Assembly (NCBI GenBank): GCA_026873275.1
Contig: JANTUC010000013.1
Span: 1,426,001 to 1,490,000, forward strand
Reading direction: 5' to 3'
DNA: 64,000 nucleotides
DNA from: Pseudopithomyces maydicus
Lineage: Eukaryota > Ascomycota > Dothideomycetes > Pleosporales > Didymosphaeriaceae
Both the position numbers and the translations under genes were made by a program. This document shows positions 35,245 to 46,360 of the stretch, piece by piece. The first letter of the stretch is position 1. Each line of letters starts with the position of its first letter. Under the pieces are notes generated by a model, which worked only from the letters and a program-made list of their open reading frames with translations, did not search any database and was not told the origin of the DNA.

Positions 35245-37035
35245 TCAAATCATTCGAATCTCAGATAGATCGGAGCAATCTTCAGGCCATGCTTCACCGT
35301 CCATGATGCCATACACATAGGCATCTCCTATGAAGGTATACAGTTGACAAGGACCGCCGTCGCTGTCCTCAAGTTGCGATGGACGAAGAACGTATGGAAC
35401 TTTTCCTCCGGCCAAAATGGCAATCACATCACCCTCTTCCGTTGCATCTGGTACAAGAGCGAGGTGATCATTGCTAGTCTTCACAAGCCGCCTATCAAGC
35501 GTTGCAGTGACCATCGCAGTATTGAACAGTGAGACTTCGTCATCAAACGTCACAGCGTGGTCGTAGTTGGAGGCAATCCACGCTTCCCATTTCGTGAACC
35601 GGTGCCAGTCCTCCCCCAAAGAAGCGCGCCGCAGAAAGTTACCACCTTCTTTCCAGTCCGAGCTCATGCCACCGCATAATGTCGCTGCGAACCCTATCTC
35701 CGCTTCCGTGACGTCGGAGGTGGATTTCTCCACAGTTCGTTCAACCCCGGCGTACTCCCGCCAGCTTTGGAGGGCTTCCTCGGTTATTCGACCGGTGATG
35801 GGTGATGATCCCGTCCTGGTAATCGTGTCGTAGATCAGCCCCATGAAGGAGGCTTTTGGAAAAGCGGTGAAGTCTACCTCTGCTGCGGCTCCGTCTGAAG
35901 CATCGTGATAAGAAATAATCTGTGTGCGATTCGCATAGTTTGCGTTTGCGTTCTCCCCAACTAGTGCGGTCCAATCAGGGATGAATGACGGGAGATCCAA
36001 CGCCCTCTGGCCGTAGCAGTGGCTTAGAAATTCGAGGGTGCCGGTTATGGAGACACACGTTATGACGACCTCGCGATAAATTTCCTCCGTGTTTCGTGTG
36101 TAATCTGGTACGATGGCTCCAAGGTACTGTTCTGATGCCAGGCCCAGCAACCCGAAGATCTTATCGCGAGGGTCATGTGCTTGCCGGATGCGGAATGTCG
36201 AGAACAGGTGAAAGATGCTGAAGGCGTTGCTCCAATTCCTCCGGATGTTGATGCTCTCCAACCGGATTAGAGAGGTCCATATCAGGTCGCTGGTGTCGTG
36301 CTCTCTTGTCCTGACCCCTTTATCCACACAGCACGTGAGCACGTGACGAAATATGTTCCCCAGGCTCTCGAACAAAACATCCCCTGACATGACGTGTAGC
36401 CCACAATGCATGTCAGCGGATTTCGCCAGCACCACCTCTTGTACGGTCCATAAACGCGTCCACCAAGGAAGGCTCAAGAACTGAATTAGGTATCTCCGCA
36501 GCTCTGGTGTAAAGCCTCGAACACCGTTAATGGCTACACATGGCTCTCTATAATCGGCAATGTGAAGATCCGAATCCCGACCGGTCGCCTCGAAAAATTC
36601 GAATGCCTCTACACATCCTTCCCAGGATGGCCCCAGGTAGATCACCACCTTGGCCGCGCGTTGGAAGATATCGTGCATGATGGAGACCTGATGCGTGCGC
36701 TCCACGTCATCTCTTTGATTTATACACACTGCGTCTGCCCACAGTGTTCTTTCCCGGTCCGGGCATCGTAACTCGAGGAGTGCTTCGTAGAGGTTTTTAG
36801 TTATGCCGACGGGTTCGTTGTTGATTCGAATGGTTTTGGCTTTGGACGGGTCGCCCCAGACGTATGAAAGCGCTTCATACTCTGGAAATTCGTCGAGTGA
36901 GACAATGCTGAAAGTGCATGAGATTGCAATTTCATCTTTCTCCCTTGGATTTCTATCTCTCCTGTGGAGACGAAGAAGTCGGATCTGCTTTGACTCTGCT
37001 GCCAGTGATGTGTAATTGGAAAAGTGTATAGTCAT
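35245..37035 (-). CDS. HET-domain (heterokaryon incompatibility) protein
   Basis: Single-exon protein of 596 aa with an N-terminal HET domain, a module found in fungal proteins that trigger non-self recognition and cell death after hyphal fusion. Signature blocks are present in order: FPEYEALSYVWGDP (about residues 51-64), GITKNLYEALLELR, LWADAVCINQRDDVERTHQV and MHDIFQRAAKVVIYLGP. Beyond about residue 190 comes LPWWTRLWTVQEVVLAK, the usual end of the domain, then DPRDKIFGLLGLA, typical of the HET 6/OR type. The C-terminal third includes DDEVSLFNTAMVTATLDRRL and PDATEEGDVIAILAGGKVPY, the usual end region of these proteins. The frame is intact and the length normal for the 6/OR-type group. Its partner or allelic specificity cannot be read from sequence. 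Confidence 0.93.
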   Translation of the reverse strand: MTIHFSNYTSLAAESKQIRLLRLHRRDRNPREKDEIAISCTFSIVSLDEFPEYEALSYVWGDPSKAKTIRINNEPVGITKNLYEALLELRCPDRERTLWADAVCINQRDDVERTHQVSIMHDIFQRAAKVVIYLGPSWEGCVEAFEFFEATGRDSDLHIADYREPCVAINGVRGFTPELRRYLIQFLSLPWWTRLWTVQEVVLAKSADMHCGLHVMSGDVLFESLGNIFRHVLTCCVDKGVRTREHDTSDLIWTSLIRLESINIRRNWSNAFSIFHLFSTFRIRQAHDPRDKIFGLLGLASEQYLGAIVPDYTRNTEEIYREVVITCVSITGTLEFLSHCYGQRALDLPSFIPDWTALVGENANANYANRTQIISYHDASDGAAAEVDFTAFPKASFMGLIYDTITRTGSSPITGRITEEALQSWREYAGVERTVEKSTSDVTEAEIGFAATLCGGMSSDWKEGGNFLRRASLGEDWHRFTKWEAWIASNYDHAVTFDDEVSLFNTAMVTATLDRRLVKTSNDHLALVPDATEEGDVIAILAGGKVPYVLRPSQLEDSDGGPCQLYTFIGDAYVYGIMDGEAWPEDCSDLSEIRMI

Positions 37036-37569
37036 TGTTTTCGTTCTTCAGTGTGTTCGTATTTCCGATGTATCTCAGGAGTAAGTTGCTTCAAGTGATG
37101 TAGCAAGAAATGATGATAGTTCAGGAACTAGACACTAGCAGCGAAGTCGAATCAGAAGTAGATCAGAAGTAGCAGGCGTCCTTCTCCAGACAATGTCCAG
37201 GAACTCTTCCTAAGGAATTATCGGAATGTTTTCCGTAGTAGGGATGAATGTTAAGTCATTTCGCGCGTTGTGTAGAAAGCTGATAGGGCAAGGATTGCTG
37301 CGGGGCACTAAATCACAGTGTAAGGCACCAGGCCTCAAAGTGGACTAACATGACTCGGGCTTAGCGTGAATTCACGCTACTTATGGATAGTGCACAAGGG
37401 GGGACGACATCTTTTTTCCAATCATTTTAATTGGCTACTCTGCTGCTTCATGTTCAAAACTCAAACACATGTATAGTTCACAATCAAAGAAAGCCGTCGC
37501 ACGTTGCGAAAGCACATCAGATAAAAGAACGGTGGACAGGACGTATTGTAAAGTAGACTACGGGGATAG
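37036..37569. other. intergenic, HET gene promoter and SDR 3' flank
   Basis: 534 nt without a gene or strong repeat; two minus-strand genes flank it, so the HET promoter should lie in the left part. Confidence 0.4.
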
Positions 37570-38609
37570 CTAATATGTACTTCCCATAACAGACAAGCGA
37601 CCACCGTCAGTGGTGAGGATTACGCCATTGGAGTATGCTCCAGCACGACTGGCAAGATACAATATGGCACCAGACATGTCCTCATCAGTACCAAAGCGAC
37701 GTGCAGGAATGAAGCGTTGATCAGTTGGTAGTTCTTCCTCCGGAGAACGTGTATTGATCAATACGGAGGCAAGATCGGAAGGATAGACTGCATAGGTCAG
37801 AGCTGTTAGCTAACTATTCATCGCATGCTTGGGATTGTATGTATCTATAGCTGAAGATACTTACTTCCTGGCGCTAGAGCATTGACGCGTATGCCGTGAT
37901 GAGCCAATTGGGTACTGGCATGCTTGGCCACTTGCATGATTGCCACCTTGCTTGTAAGATAGGGAGGCGACGATGACCAATGCCTGCTGAAGGCGGACAC
38001 GCTGGTGGTAAAGATGACTTGGCTCTGTATCAGAGGCACCGAACTCCCATCTGCAGGTTTTCCGAAGCCACCGCCGAGCGCCTTTTTGTTGCCTTCATCA
38101 AGTAGTTCAACGAATGCTGTCATGGTGAAGAACGCAGCAGTGACGTTGAGGTTGAGAGTGTCAGTCATCTCTTCCGGCTTGAAATTCGTGAACAGTGTCT
38201 CTCTGAGCTCTTTGATCGAATGGTTCGGATTGAAACGAACTGCCGGGCCTATGCTGCCAGAGTTCGCAATGACCAGATTGACATAGCCGACCTGATGAGT
38301 AACTTTGTCGACAGCAGCCTGGAGGTCGGCTTTAGAGGTTACGTCTCCCTGGATTGGTACAATGTTTTCATGCTCCTTTGCTGCCTCTTCAAGCTTGTCT
38401 AGACGTCGGCCAATGATGTATACCTTCTTGGCACCGTTGAGGGCAAGGGCACGTGCCATAGTTAGACCGATACCTGGTGAAGAGTTAGCCGAACGATGAA
38501 TTATAATGTTTATAGTCGTGATACTGACCAGTACCCCTCCTGTGATAACCGCAATGATGCCATCAACTCTGAAGAGGGAGCTAGGGTCGAAAGCCGACGA
38601 GGAAGCCAT
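37570..38609 (-). CDS. short-chain dehydrogenase/reductase, one frameshift
   Basis: Classical NAD(P)-dependent short-chain dehydrogenase, about 302 aa. Three exons on the minus strand: 38609-38529, 38473-37865 and 37787-37570. The Rossmann TGGGxGIG motif is split by the first intron; its coding sequence fits the canonical form only if one base is restored in the CCCC run 38534-38537 (plus strand). Then come GAKKVYIIGRRLDKLEE, QGDVTS, the NxG-type VIANSG and NVTAAFF, catalytic Ser in IFTTSVSAF, and the Tyr-Lys pair in PPYLTSKVA, followed by HGIRVNALAPG. The C-terminus carries ARRFGTDEDMSGAILYLASR and GVILTTDGGRL, as in 3-oxoacyl reductase-like members. Substrate unknown. 908 nt plus one gives 303 codons. 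The start ATG at 38609 follows a TATA string by about 80 nt. Confidence 0.88.
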
Positions 38610-38686
38610 TGTGACGCGTAACTGGTAAGGAGCTAACAAGTATGCTCAAATGTTGTGATGTTAGGAAGCCCGATACTCCCACCCGA

Positions 38687-38694
38687 TATTTATA
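38687..38694 (-). promoter_or_regulatory. TATA-like box of the SDR gene
   Basis: TATAAATA on the minus strand, about 78 nt upstream of the SDR start codon, in a normal position for a fungal core promoter. Confidence 0.45.
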
Positions 38695-39486
38695 ATACCA
38701 TGAGCTAGCTGTTCTACCAAACTGCACATAGATATTGTAATCGTTCGGACCCCCCAGTATCGAAGTGGGGCCCACTGGCGGCCGCCGCTAACATGACCCT
38801 TGCATACGCCCGATGACGTTTACGGCTAGGTCAGAAACCGGACATGAGTGTGAACCTAAAGCCGCCTCGGAAAACCATGCCATCGCCGGAAAAGACACAC
38901 TTTCTGAGTAGGTTTGGACTGAAGTTGTCATTGTGCTGTTACACAGGACGCCATCTACGCCGTGTTTAGGATTCATAAGCAAGATATCATCACCTGCGCG
39001 GCGAAATTGCGGGTTGCGTATGACATCCATGGGTTGGGCAATCTTTCACAAGTTGTGCAGCATATATGCTGAAAGAAATTTTGTTATGGAATCTTCTACT
39101 ATGGTTGAGTAATGAGTTTTTGATGCGCTCATTGGTAGAGACAAAATGGCCCAGGGAAGCTTTATGATGAATGAAGGAAAGGGTTTCATTCCAGTCGTAT
39201 CTTACAGATAGACAGACATCTTCAGCGAGGTGCTGATCCTACATAATTATTAAATCAACCATCTCTCTTGTCATATCGCTTTGTAGGAATCTGGAAACAT
39301 GACTTTTACATGTATGTCCATGTTTCACGTGATCTTCGCGTAGCCCCTGGAGCTGGACCACAAACCCTGGGGGTACATGTAGGCTAGATTACATATCTAT
39401 TTTCATATCCTTGGCGAACCACCAGACACCTCGGTAGGCTATGACAACACCTCTACAACCTATCCACAGCTTCACAGAAGCTCACC
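38695..39486. other. divergent intergenic region, SDR and rhomboid genes
   Basis: About 0.8 kb between the two starts. No repeat or extra gene seen. Confidence 0.4.
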
Positions 39487-40304
39487 ATGAACCATCACAA
39501 CGACCTTTGTGGAATCTTCACACCTAGCAATTTTGATGCCAGAGCGTTCCGGAATGCGACCAATGCAACATGGGCCATCATCGGCCTCAACTCTGCCGTG
39601 TTCGCAGCCTGGCAGTATGCCCAACGACCAGAGCAGTGGCAACTCAACCGCAGACTTGCCAAGCACTTCATGCTCTCCTGGGACGGCATCAAAGCCGGGC
39701 GTCACTACACCATGATCACGTCGGCGTTCTCCCACCAAGGCCTGAAGCACTTCGCGTTCAACATGTACAGCCTGTACACGTTGGGGTCCGAACTAGCGTG
39801 GTGCCCTGCCATCGGGGGTGCAGGGATGGTTGCGTTGGCCGCGGGCAGCGGTATCATGGGGTCGTTTGCGTGGCTGTACGATCGTAAAATGAAGGACGAA
39901 GCGCGGTCTCGGAGGCGCACTTTTGGTTCGGTTGGGTACCAGGCGCTGGGTGCGAGTGGGATTGTCTCGGGGATGAGCGCAGTGGCTACGTTTTTGAACC
40001 CGAACGCTAGCGTTCGGATGGAGTATCTTCCGTTTGATCTTCCGCAGTGGCTGGCTTCGGCGGCGTACTTCTTGGTCGATGTCTATGGGATGAACGATGA
40101 GTGGTCGCATATTGGACATTCTGCGGTGAGTATCATTATCTAGATCTAGAACATACTATTAGTAACGATTGCTGACATGCTTTTGGGCAGCATATTGGGG
40201 GCTTCATCTACGGTACGGTGTATTATTTTGCTTATCTGAGAAACTACAGCGGGGACGGCGTGTGGCAGATAATGAAAAGAGCATGGCAATCCTGGGCCAA
40301 TTAG
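39487..40304 (+). CDS. rhomboid-family intramembrane serine protease
   Basis: Predicted rhomboid protease that cuts substrates within the membrane. Two exons, 39487-40125 and 40191-40304, give 250 aa with no frame break. The first TM helix is around NATWAIIGLNSAVFAAWQYA, then come the rhomboid-typical HYTMITSAFSHQGLKHFAFN (with the H-x-x-x-N-region residues) and MYSLYTLGSELAWCPAIGGA. The catalytic Ser lies in LGASGIVSGM (GASG motif, around residue 160) and the catalytic His in HIGGFIYG just after the intron. An extra polar loop of Arg-rich residues (KDEARSRRRTFG) precedes the GASG helix, as in mitochondrial or plastid-type and some fungal rhomboids. The organelle is not evident, since no clear presequence is seen. 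The stop codon is the TAG at 40302-40304. Confidence 0.85.
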
Positions 40305-40676
40305 GTATAGATCAACGTGCTGATACATCGGTGAAGTGCTTCTCACGATGTATCAAGTTAGAGGTGAGATGCAATAGAGTAAGTACATGGAAAACATCCG
40401 ATGAACAAGTTACCATCATCCTACGCTCCTTCCACGAGATATCGTGCTATAACTACGCGGTCATTGAATTCATTCCCTGAACTGCACGGGATATATTTAA
40501 ATCTTAAGTTGCGCAATCTTCTATACTGTCACCAGGGGGAATGTCACCTTCTTAATATTGGTTTTATCTGGTCAGCTACTGTGCTGCTACTCTTTCTAAA
40601 AACAAACACGAACATATTGAGTTACATACTACACCTACGATCGACCACCTTCTTTCCGTGGACGCCGCCGACCATA
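40305..40676. other. short intergenic gap between convergent genes
   Basis: 372 nt between the ends of the rhomboid and FAD-dependent genes; AT-leaning, no feature seen. Confidence 0.4.
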
Positions 40677-42321
40677 CTACGCAGCCTGCGCCGCATGCGC
40701 CGCCTCTCGTCCTGCTATCCGACCAAATACAGCACCAGACGTCAATCCACTACCCCCAGGATAATTTCCATAGAACAACCCACCAAGCATCTCTCCAACA
40801 CAGTACAGACCTTGAACTCTGTCCCCAGCAGTGTTCAGCACGGCCGTCGTCTCTGGATCCACAGCCAGACCGCCGAAAGTAAAAGTCACACCACAGCACA
40901 CTTTGACGGCCATGAAGGGGCCCTCGTCTAAAGGCAGTGCCCAGTTTGATTTTCCTAGTCGTAGCTGTACTTCTGACGACTGTGTGGAGAGGCCATCCTT
41001 GAGCGAGGGATCCCACTTTTGGCCGGGGTTCTCCTTCCTGTTTGCGTAAACGGCGTCGTTGTATTCTTTGATCGTGCGCACGAACGTGGTGGGGTCGGTG
41101 AGACCGTGGTCTGCAGCTAGTTTTCGTGCAAGCTCCAAGACTGAAGAGCCCCATACTTTGTGCACGATGGCGTCTCTGTATTCCTCGTCTCGCAGCCACG
41201 GGATCGTCTGCTGGTCCCATACTTGGAACGCGATCCCGTCTGGTTGCTCGTGGATCGCGCGTCCAAACTTCGCGTAGGTGTAGTTGCGGAGATCGATTCC
41301 CTCGTCTACGAAGCGATGTCCCAAGCTGTTGAGCATGAGACCTAGTGGGTATCCTGACTTTGTGAACTCGTTCGAGACGATGCGATCTCCTCTGTCGGCT
41401 GGTGAATTGGCATCCCAGCATGTGGAGTGGCAGCCAGACCAGTCACCTGCTTGCTTGGCGCTCACATCGCGGATTGCAAATTCAAGTGCATCACCCGTGT
41501 TGAATGGGGTCCCTCGTACATGGGCGAGGTCCCATCCCGGGCCGAGAAATTGCGATCGCATGCGCGGGTTGGCTTCGAAGCCGCCTGCGGCTAGGATAAC
41601 AGATCTGGTCCGTAGCAGCATATCCGTCCCATGATGGGCGACAACAACACCGGTGACGACCCCACCATCATCAGTGACCAGTCTCTCCACAGGCGTGGAG
41701 TAGTAAGTTTCAATGCCTTTCTCCCGGGCTACAGCTCGATAGTCCTCCACGAGACCCTTCCCCCGTCCTCAGTTTTCAACGCCATGCCACCCCAAAACTT
41801 CCACCTCCCATCCACCTTATACGCTTGCCGATTGAAGCTCAGCTGAAACCTCACCCCATTCCCCGCCAGCCACTTCACCGCCTCATTGCTCTTCCCAACC
41901 AACACCCTGCTCAGCTCCGCATCCGTCCTCCCCGCCGTCACACGGCGCATATCTCTCTCAAAATCCCCCGCCGTGTACGGCTCCACGTCGATGACCCCGG
42001 CAGTTTTCTCATCCACATTATTGACGACGGGAAGCAGATCCCGCGCTCCACCGTGCACTGTGCGGAACGCTCCCGCGGTGAAATACGTGTTGCCGCCGGC
42101 CCATTCCTCCGGGCATTTGTCGACGAGGACGACGCGCGGGGCGCCGGATTCGGCGGCGGAGATGGCAGAGGAGAAGCCTGCGTTGCCGGCGCCGACGACG
42201 AGGACGTCGATGATGTCATGGGGGTTAAGGAGGACATGCCTGGTTGGGGGATTGGGTGCGGGGTGGATGTTTGATTACGAATTGTCGCCGAGTTGTATGG
42301 ATTTTGCTGTTTTGAATCCAC
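40677..42321 (-). CDS. FAD-dependent dehydrogenase (FAD_binding_2, TcuA-like), two frameshifts
   Basis: Flavoprotein of the fumarate reductase/ketosteroid dehydrogenase superfamily, closest in feel to tricarballylate dehydrogenase-like proteins, about 548 aa in one exon. The dinucleotide fold is clear as DIIDVLVVGAGNAGFSSAIS near residue 40, then VVLVDKCPEEWAGGNTYFTA and GAFRTVHGG. Downstream are the segments SVILAAGGFEANPRMR, NTGDALEFAI and, near the C-terminus, GLYCVGEMLGGLFYGNYPGG and GLTSGAVFGRIAGREAA, the usual FAD-closing region. Two single-base losses are required: at GGGGG 42246-42250 (plus strand), just after the N-terminal MDSKQQNPYN segment, and at CCCCC 41760-41764. 1645 nt plus two is 549 codons. 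The product could oxidise a small carboxylic acid or steroid-like substrate; the substrate is not readable. Confidence 0.85.
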
Positions 42322-42841
42322 GCTTCATGGGGTGGTCTTAGTGAGTATGTCTAAAGGTGTAACATGGTATCTTACTACAAAGGTAGTTGGACGCTGAAGC
42401 TAAGATAGATGTAGTACGGCTAGCGCCGCATTAGTGTCCGTCTACAACTTTGTTCACTTTCTAATTGGCTTAGGAAGTTACAAGAAAACATTAGTTGGTT
42501 TATTAGTCTAAGAAGTTGAGATAGTCAAGTCTGTATAGAGAGTCTGAATTCGTCTCAGGAGGTATTGATATGTACTTTAGTGGATTATGTGTGGCGCGTT
42601 TGATTCACGACAATAATAAACTAACCGTCTGATTCACGAGATAAGCAAAAGTGCACTCAATACTTGTAAAGCACCAACAGGCCAAAGCACTCCAAGCGTA
42701 CCCCCTTATGTTACTAACTTGGGAAGATCATCCTGCAAGGATATAGAGCTGAGGACTTTGAATTTCTTCTCAGTCTCTCTCCAAAGTTTCCCAATAGTTA
42801 CTTGTGCAAAGTCCAAAATTGAAAAATCGTACCAACGTCCT
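42322..42841. other. intergenic, FAD-gene promoter
   Basis: 520 nt of AT-leaning sequence upstream of the FAD gene and downstream of the GH31 gene, both on the minus strand. No repeat or extra gene seen. Confidence 0.4.
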
Positions 42842-45227
42842 CTACCCAACCGTTTCCACCTTCCAGTCACCTTCTAGTAAATCGAGACCCTTGATCTTCC
42901 CGTCACCGTCAACCTCGAGCACGCCCTTCTCCTCCCAGTTCTTGTCCACCAGCACAGCCTTATCCCCCTCCTTGACCCCGTACGTCCTGACCGTCCCCCT
43001 TTCTTCAACCACTCATACGCGAATCCCTCCTCGCCCTCCTCCTGCCCCAGCACCAACACAGTCCCCTCCCTCACAAACAACGGCGTCTCAAAGAACCCAT
43101 ACTTCTGCCTCACCCACCTGCTCCCCTGCACCTCCTCCCCACTCCAGTAATCGAACCACCTCCCAGGCGGCAAATACACCTCCCCCGTGCCATCCTCCTC
43201 GAACACGGGCGCCGCCAGAATCTGCGACCCCACCATGAACTCCCGGTCGCAGTACCAGCTCGTCGGGTCGGAAGGGAACTCCAACGCCACGGCCCGCACG
43301 CTCGTCGGCCACCCCTTCTCCACGCTCTCCCTAGCCTGCGCAAACAGGTACGGCATCAGCGCCCGCTTGAACCGCACCCACCGCCGCAGCACCGCAGTGC
43401 AGTTCTCCGCCGCCGTCGACCCGTCGTCCACCAGCCACGGCACCCGGTACGAACTCGACCCGTGCAGCCGGCTGTGCGAGCACAGGAACCCGAAGGCAAC
43501 CCACCGCTTGTAGATCCACGGTAACGGCTTGCCCTCGAACCCGCCGATGTCGCTCGTCCAGCTCGCGAAGGACGAGAGCCCCAGGCTGAGCCCTCCCCGC
43601 ACCGACTCTGCAAGGGCAGACGGCGTGCTCTCGCAGTCGCCGCCCCACTGGAGGGGAAACCGCTGGGTACCCGCGCAGGCAGCGCGCGCGAAGAGCACCG
43701 CCTCGCTGGCGCCGTAGCGCTTCTGCAGCGCCGAGTAGACGAGCTGGTTGTACAGGAAGGCGTAGTAGTTGTGCATCCTGGAGGGGTCGACGCTGGGGTC
43801 GTGCCAGCGGACGTTCTTGGTGGGGATGCGCTCTCCAAAGTCGGTCTTGATGGCGTCGACGCCCTGGTCGAAGAGCTGCTCCATGCACGCCGCGAACCAG
43901 GTGCATGCTTCCGGGTTGGTGAAGTCGACGATGGCCATGCCCGTCTGCCAGAGGTCCCACTGCCAGATGTCGCCGTTGGTCTTGCGCAGCAGGTAGCCCT
44001 TGTCTGCGGCGTAGCGGAAGACGGGCGACGCCTGCCCGATGTACGGGTTCGTCCAGACGGAGATCTTGTTGACGAGGCGGGCGGCCTTGAGGCGGGCGAT
44101 CTGCGCCGAGGGGTCCGGGAAGAAGTCCGGGTCCCAGACGAAGTCGGTCCAGTGGAAGGCACGCAGCCAGAAGCAGTCGAAGTGGAAGACCTCGACGGGG
44201 ATCTGCTTCTTGTGCATCGTCTCGACGAAGTGGGTTACCGTTTTCTCGTCGTACGACGTCGTGAAGGACGTCGACAGCCAGAGGCCGTACGACCACGCCG
44301 GGGGCTTACCCGGCTTTCCCGTGAGGATGGAGTACTTTGTGAGGACCTCCTTGGGCGTCGGTCCGTATATGATGTACCATTTGAGGCGGTGGCCCTCGAC
44401 GGTGGTCTGCAGCCTGGAGCAGCGCTCACTGCCGATTTCCAGGTCGATCTTATCGGGGGTGTCGACGAAGACGCCGTAACCGCGGGAGCTGAGCCAAAAC
44501 GACACATTCTTGTACGCCTGCTCGCTCGAGGTACCCCCATCCTCGTTCCAGACCTCGACATTCTGCCCAACCCTATTCCACGCGCCAAAGCGCTCCCCCA
44601 GCCCATGAATCGTCTCCCCGACCGCAAGATCCGTCTGCGTAAACACAAAGTGCTTCCTATCGCCGAGATCCTCGACCTGCTTCGGCGTGGTCAACGCAGG
44701 GGAATACGCAAACCCGACGCTGCGCCCCAACAACGAAGTAACCGTCCTCTCCCCCCGTCTCATGAAACCTCACCCCAAACGAATGCTCCTCCCCCCAACC
44801 GTCGCGCTCAACCCCCCGCCACAACCGTCGTCCCGGCCTCCCCCTCTCGACCCTCGCCTCGACCCCCGCGTCGGGCCTCCCATCGGGGAACAGCTCAAAG
44901 TCTGGCCCGGGCCTCCTCGCGCCGGCAAAGTGCTGCACCTCGCAGGATATGACGCCGTCGAAGTGGGCCTCGAGCTCGACCGACATGGTCGCGAGGTTGA
45001 GCGTGTCGCCGCGGGAGAGGATCTTGCGCGTCGGGCAGAGCAGCGTGACGGCGCGGCCGTCGTCCCGCGGCGTCACCGTGTACACCTCCTCTGCGTACTG
45101 CACCGAGAAGGCGTCGTTTGTGAGCCACATGCCTGCTGGGAGTTAGGACTTGCAGCTCGCGCGTATGTGTATGTGTATGTGTATACGCGTTTTGGATAAG
45201 GTTGGACGCACCATCGCGGAACTTCAT
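42842..45227 (-). CDS. GH31 alpha-xylosidase-like glycosidase (YicI type), two frameshifts
   Basis: Glycoside hydrolase family 31 enzyme resembling bacterial YicI, which removes alpha-linked xylose from xyloglucan oligosaccharides such as isoprimeverose. It has a tiny first exon (45227-45212, MKFRDG) and a long second exon from 45132, about 768 aa. The active-site blocks are intact: VWNEDG and GLGERFG early, PVEVFHFDCFWLRAF, the nucleophile in AIKTDFGERIP, RAACAGTQRFPLQWGGDCES with the acid/base Asp, and FASWTSDIGGFEG. The YicI-type N-terminus (MWLTNDAFSVQYAEEVYTVT) supports the subfamily. No signal peptide is present, so it should act in the cytosol on imported sugar. Two frame changes occur: one extra base at the C6 run 44751-44756 and one missing at the C5 run 42995-42999 (plus-strand coordinates). 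The net length is a multiple of three. The next gene upstream is a sugar transporter on the same strand. Confidence 0.9.
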
Positions 45228-46360
45228 CGTCGCTGGCTTGCTTGCTTGCTTGCTGGCTGGCTACTGTACCGTACGTGTATATGTATGAATGTACGTATGT
45301 ACGTATATACGTGCGTCCGTCTTCAGCGAACCACGACCGACCCAACGAATAAATAGAAAGCAGTCAGTCAATTCTTCAGTCCTTCTCTTCTCTTCTCTTC
45401 TCTATACCTCTCTTCTTCACTCTTTTCAAATCCAGCTTAACAAGTAAAACAAAACGAATCCCCCAAATCCCCCCCCAAAAAAGCGCAACGTCCTCCCCCA
45501 CCGCTCGGAACCCCGTTCCGAAGCTCACCCCACGGGCGCGACGCGGGCGGGGTCCACTGCCCGTCTGTCACGCCGTGCTGTGCTGTGCTGTGCATCTGTG
45601 TGGACGGAGAAATCGGGGGATTTTGTCCGGCCGGTTCTTGCGTCGTGCGATGCGCCGTGCGATGCGGCGGGCGGACAGCGAAAAATAATTTAGGGTCGTA
45701 CGTACATACGGTTACATTACATTACATTACATACGGTACATACGGGACATACATGCGTGTGGTGCGTTGTTTTGGACGGCGCGGATCCTTCGAGGGCGCG
45801 GAGGTACCTGTTTGGTAAGTAGGTAGGTAGGTGGGTGGGTAGGTAGGTACGTGGTTGGGGGTGATCTGCGCGGGGGCTGGGCTGGGCTGGGGTGGAGAGC
45901 TGAGCTTCCGGTGGTTGTTCTGTTGTGGGGGCGTGGGTTGGTTGGCGCTGGGCGACGCTTTGGATGGATGTATGCATGTATCGCGGGGCTTGGGTTGAAG
46001 AAATATATATATGCATATGTATATATTCATGGAGATGGGGAAGAGAGACGGGTGGGTGATGTTAAGAAGAGATAGCTGTACGCTTTGCGTGGTGAGGTGT
46101 TCAGATAGGAAGCATCATGCATGGAACGACAGAGCTCGCTTGCCAGCTACCTAGAAACACCACATGGTGGTTTTTCACAGCTCGGAACTACCGTACATCT
46201 ACGTCAGTTCCATTCACATAGATGTACTTGTAGCCTATATATAAAATACGGGTTTTCGTGGCACGGATTTAATTCCACAGCCATGAGTAACATCAGTTGA
46301 TACTGCAGCCAGCCCCACCTAACATCTCCCTCCTCACCTCCCAATTCCCCCTCTCCCCTA
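45228..46360. other. intergenic, simple repeats
   Basis: About 1.1 kb between two minus-strand genes. It includes GCTT repeats near 45236-45256, TCTTC repeats near 45385-45403, TGCTG repeats near 45575-45590, ACATT repeats near 45713-45730 and GGTAG repeats near 45820-45850. The GH31 promoter lies in the left part. No gene supported. Confidence 0.6.

Noticed and set aside
38474..38528. In-frame reading through the first SDR intron
   Set aside because: The stretch has no stop, but it would split the canonical nucleotide-binding motif with unrelated hydrophobic residues; a GT-AG intron plus one corrected base restores the family pattern.
43771..44952. Plus-strand open frame of 393 codons
   Set aside because: Antisense to the GH31 gene, biased composition, no domain.
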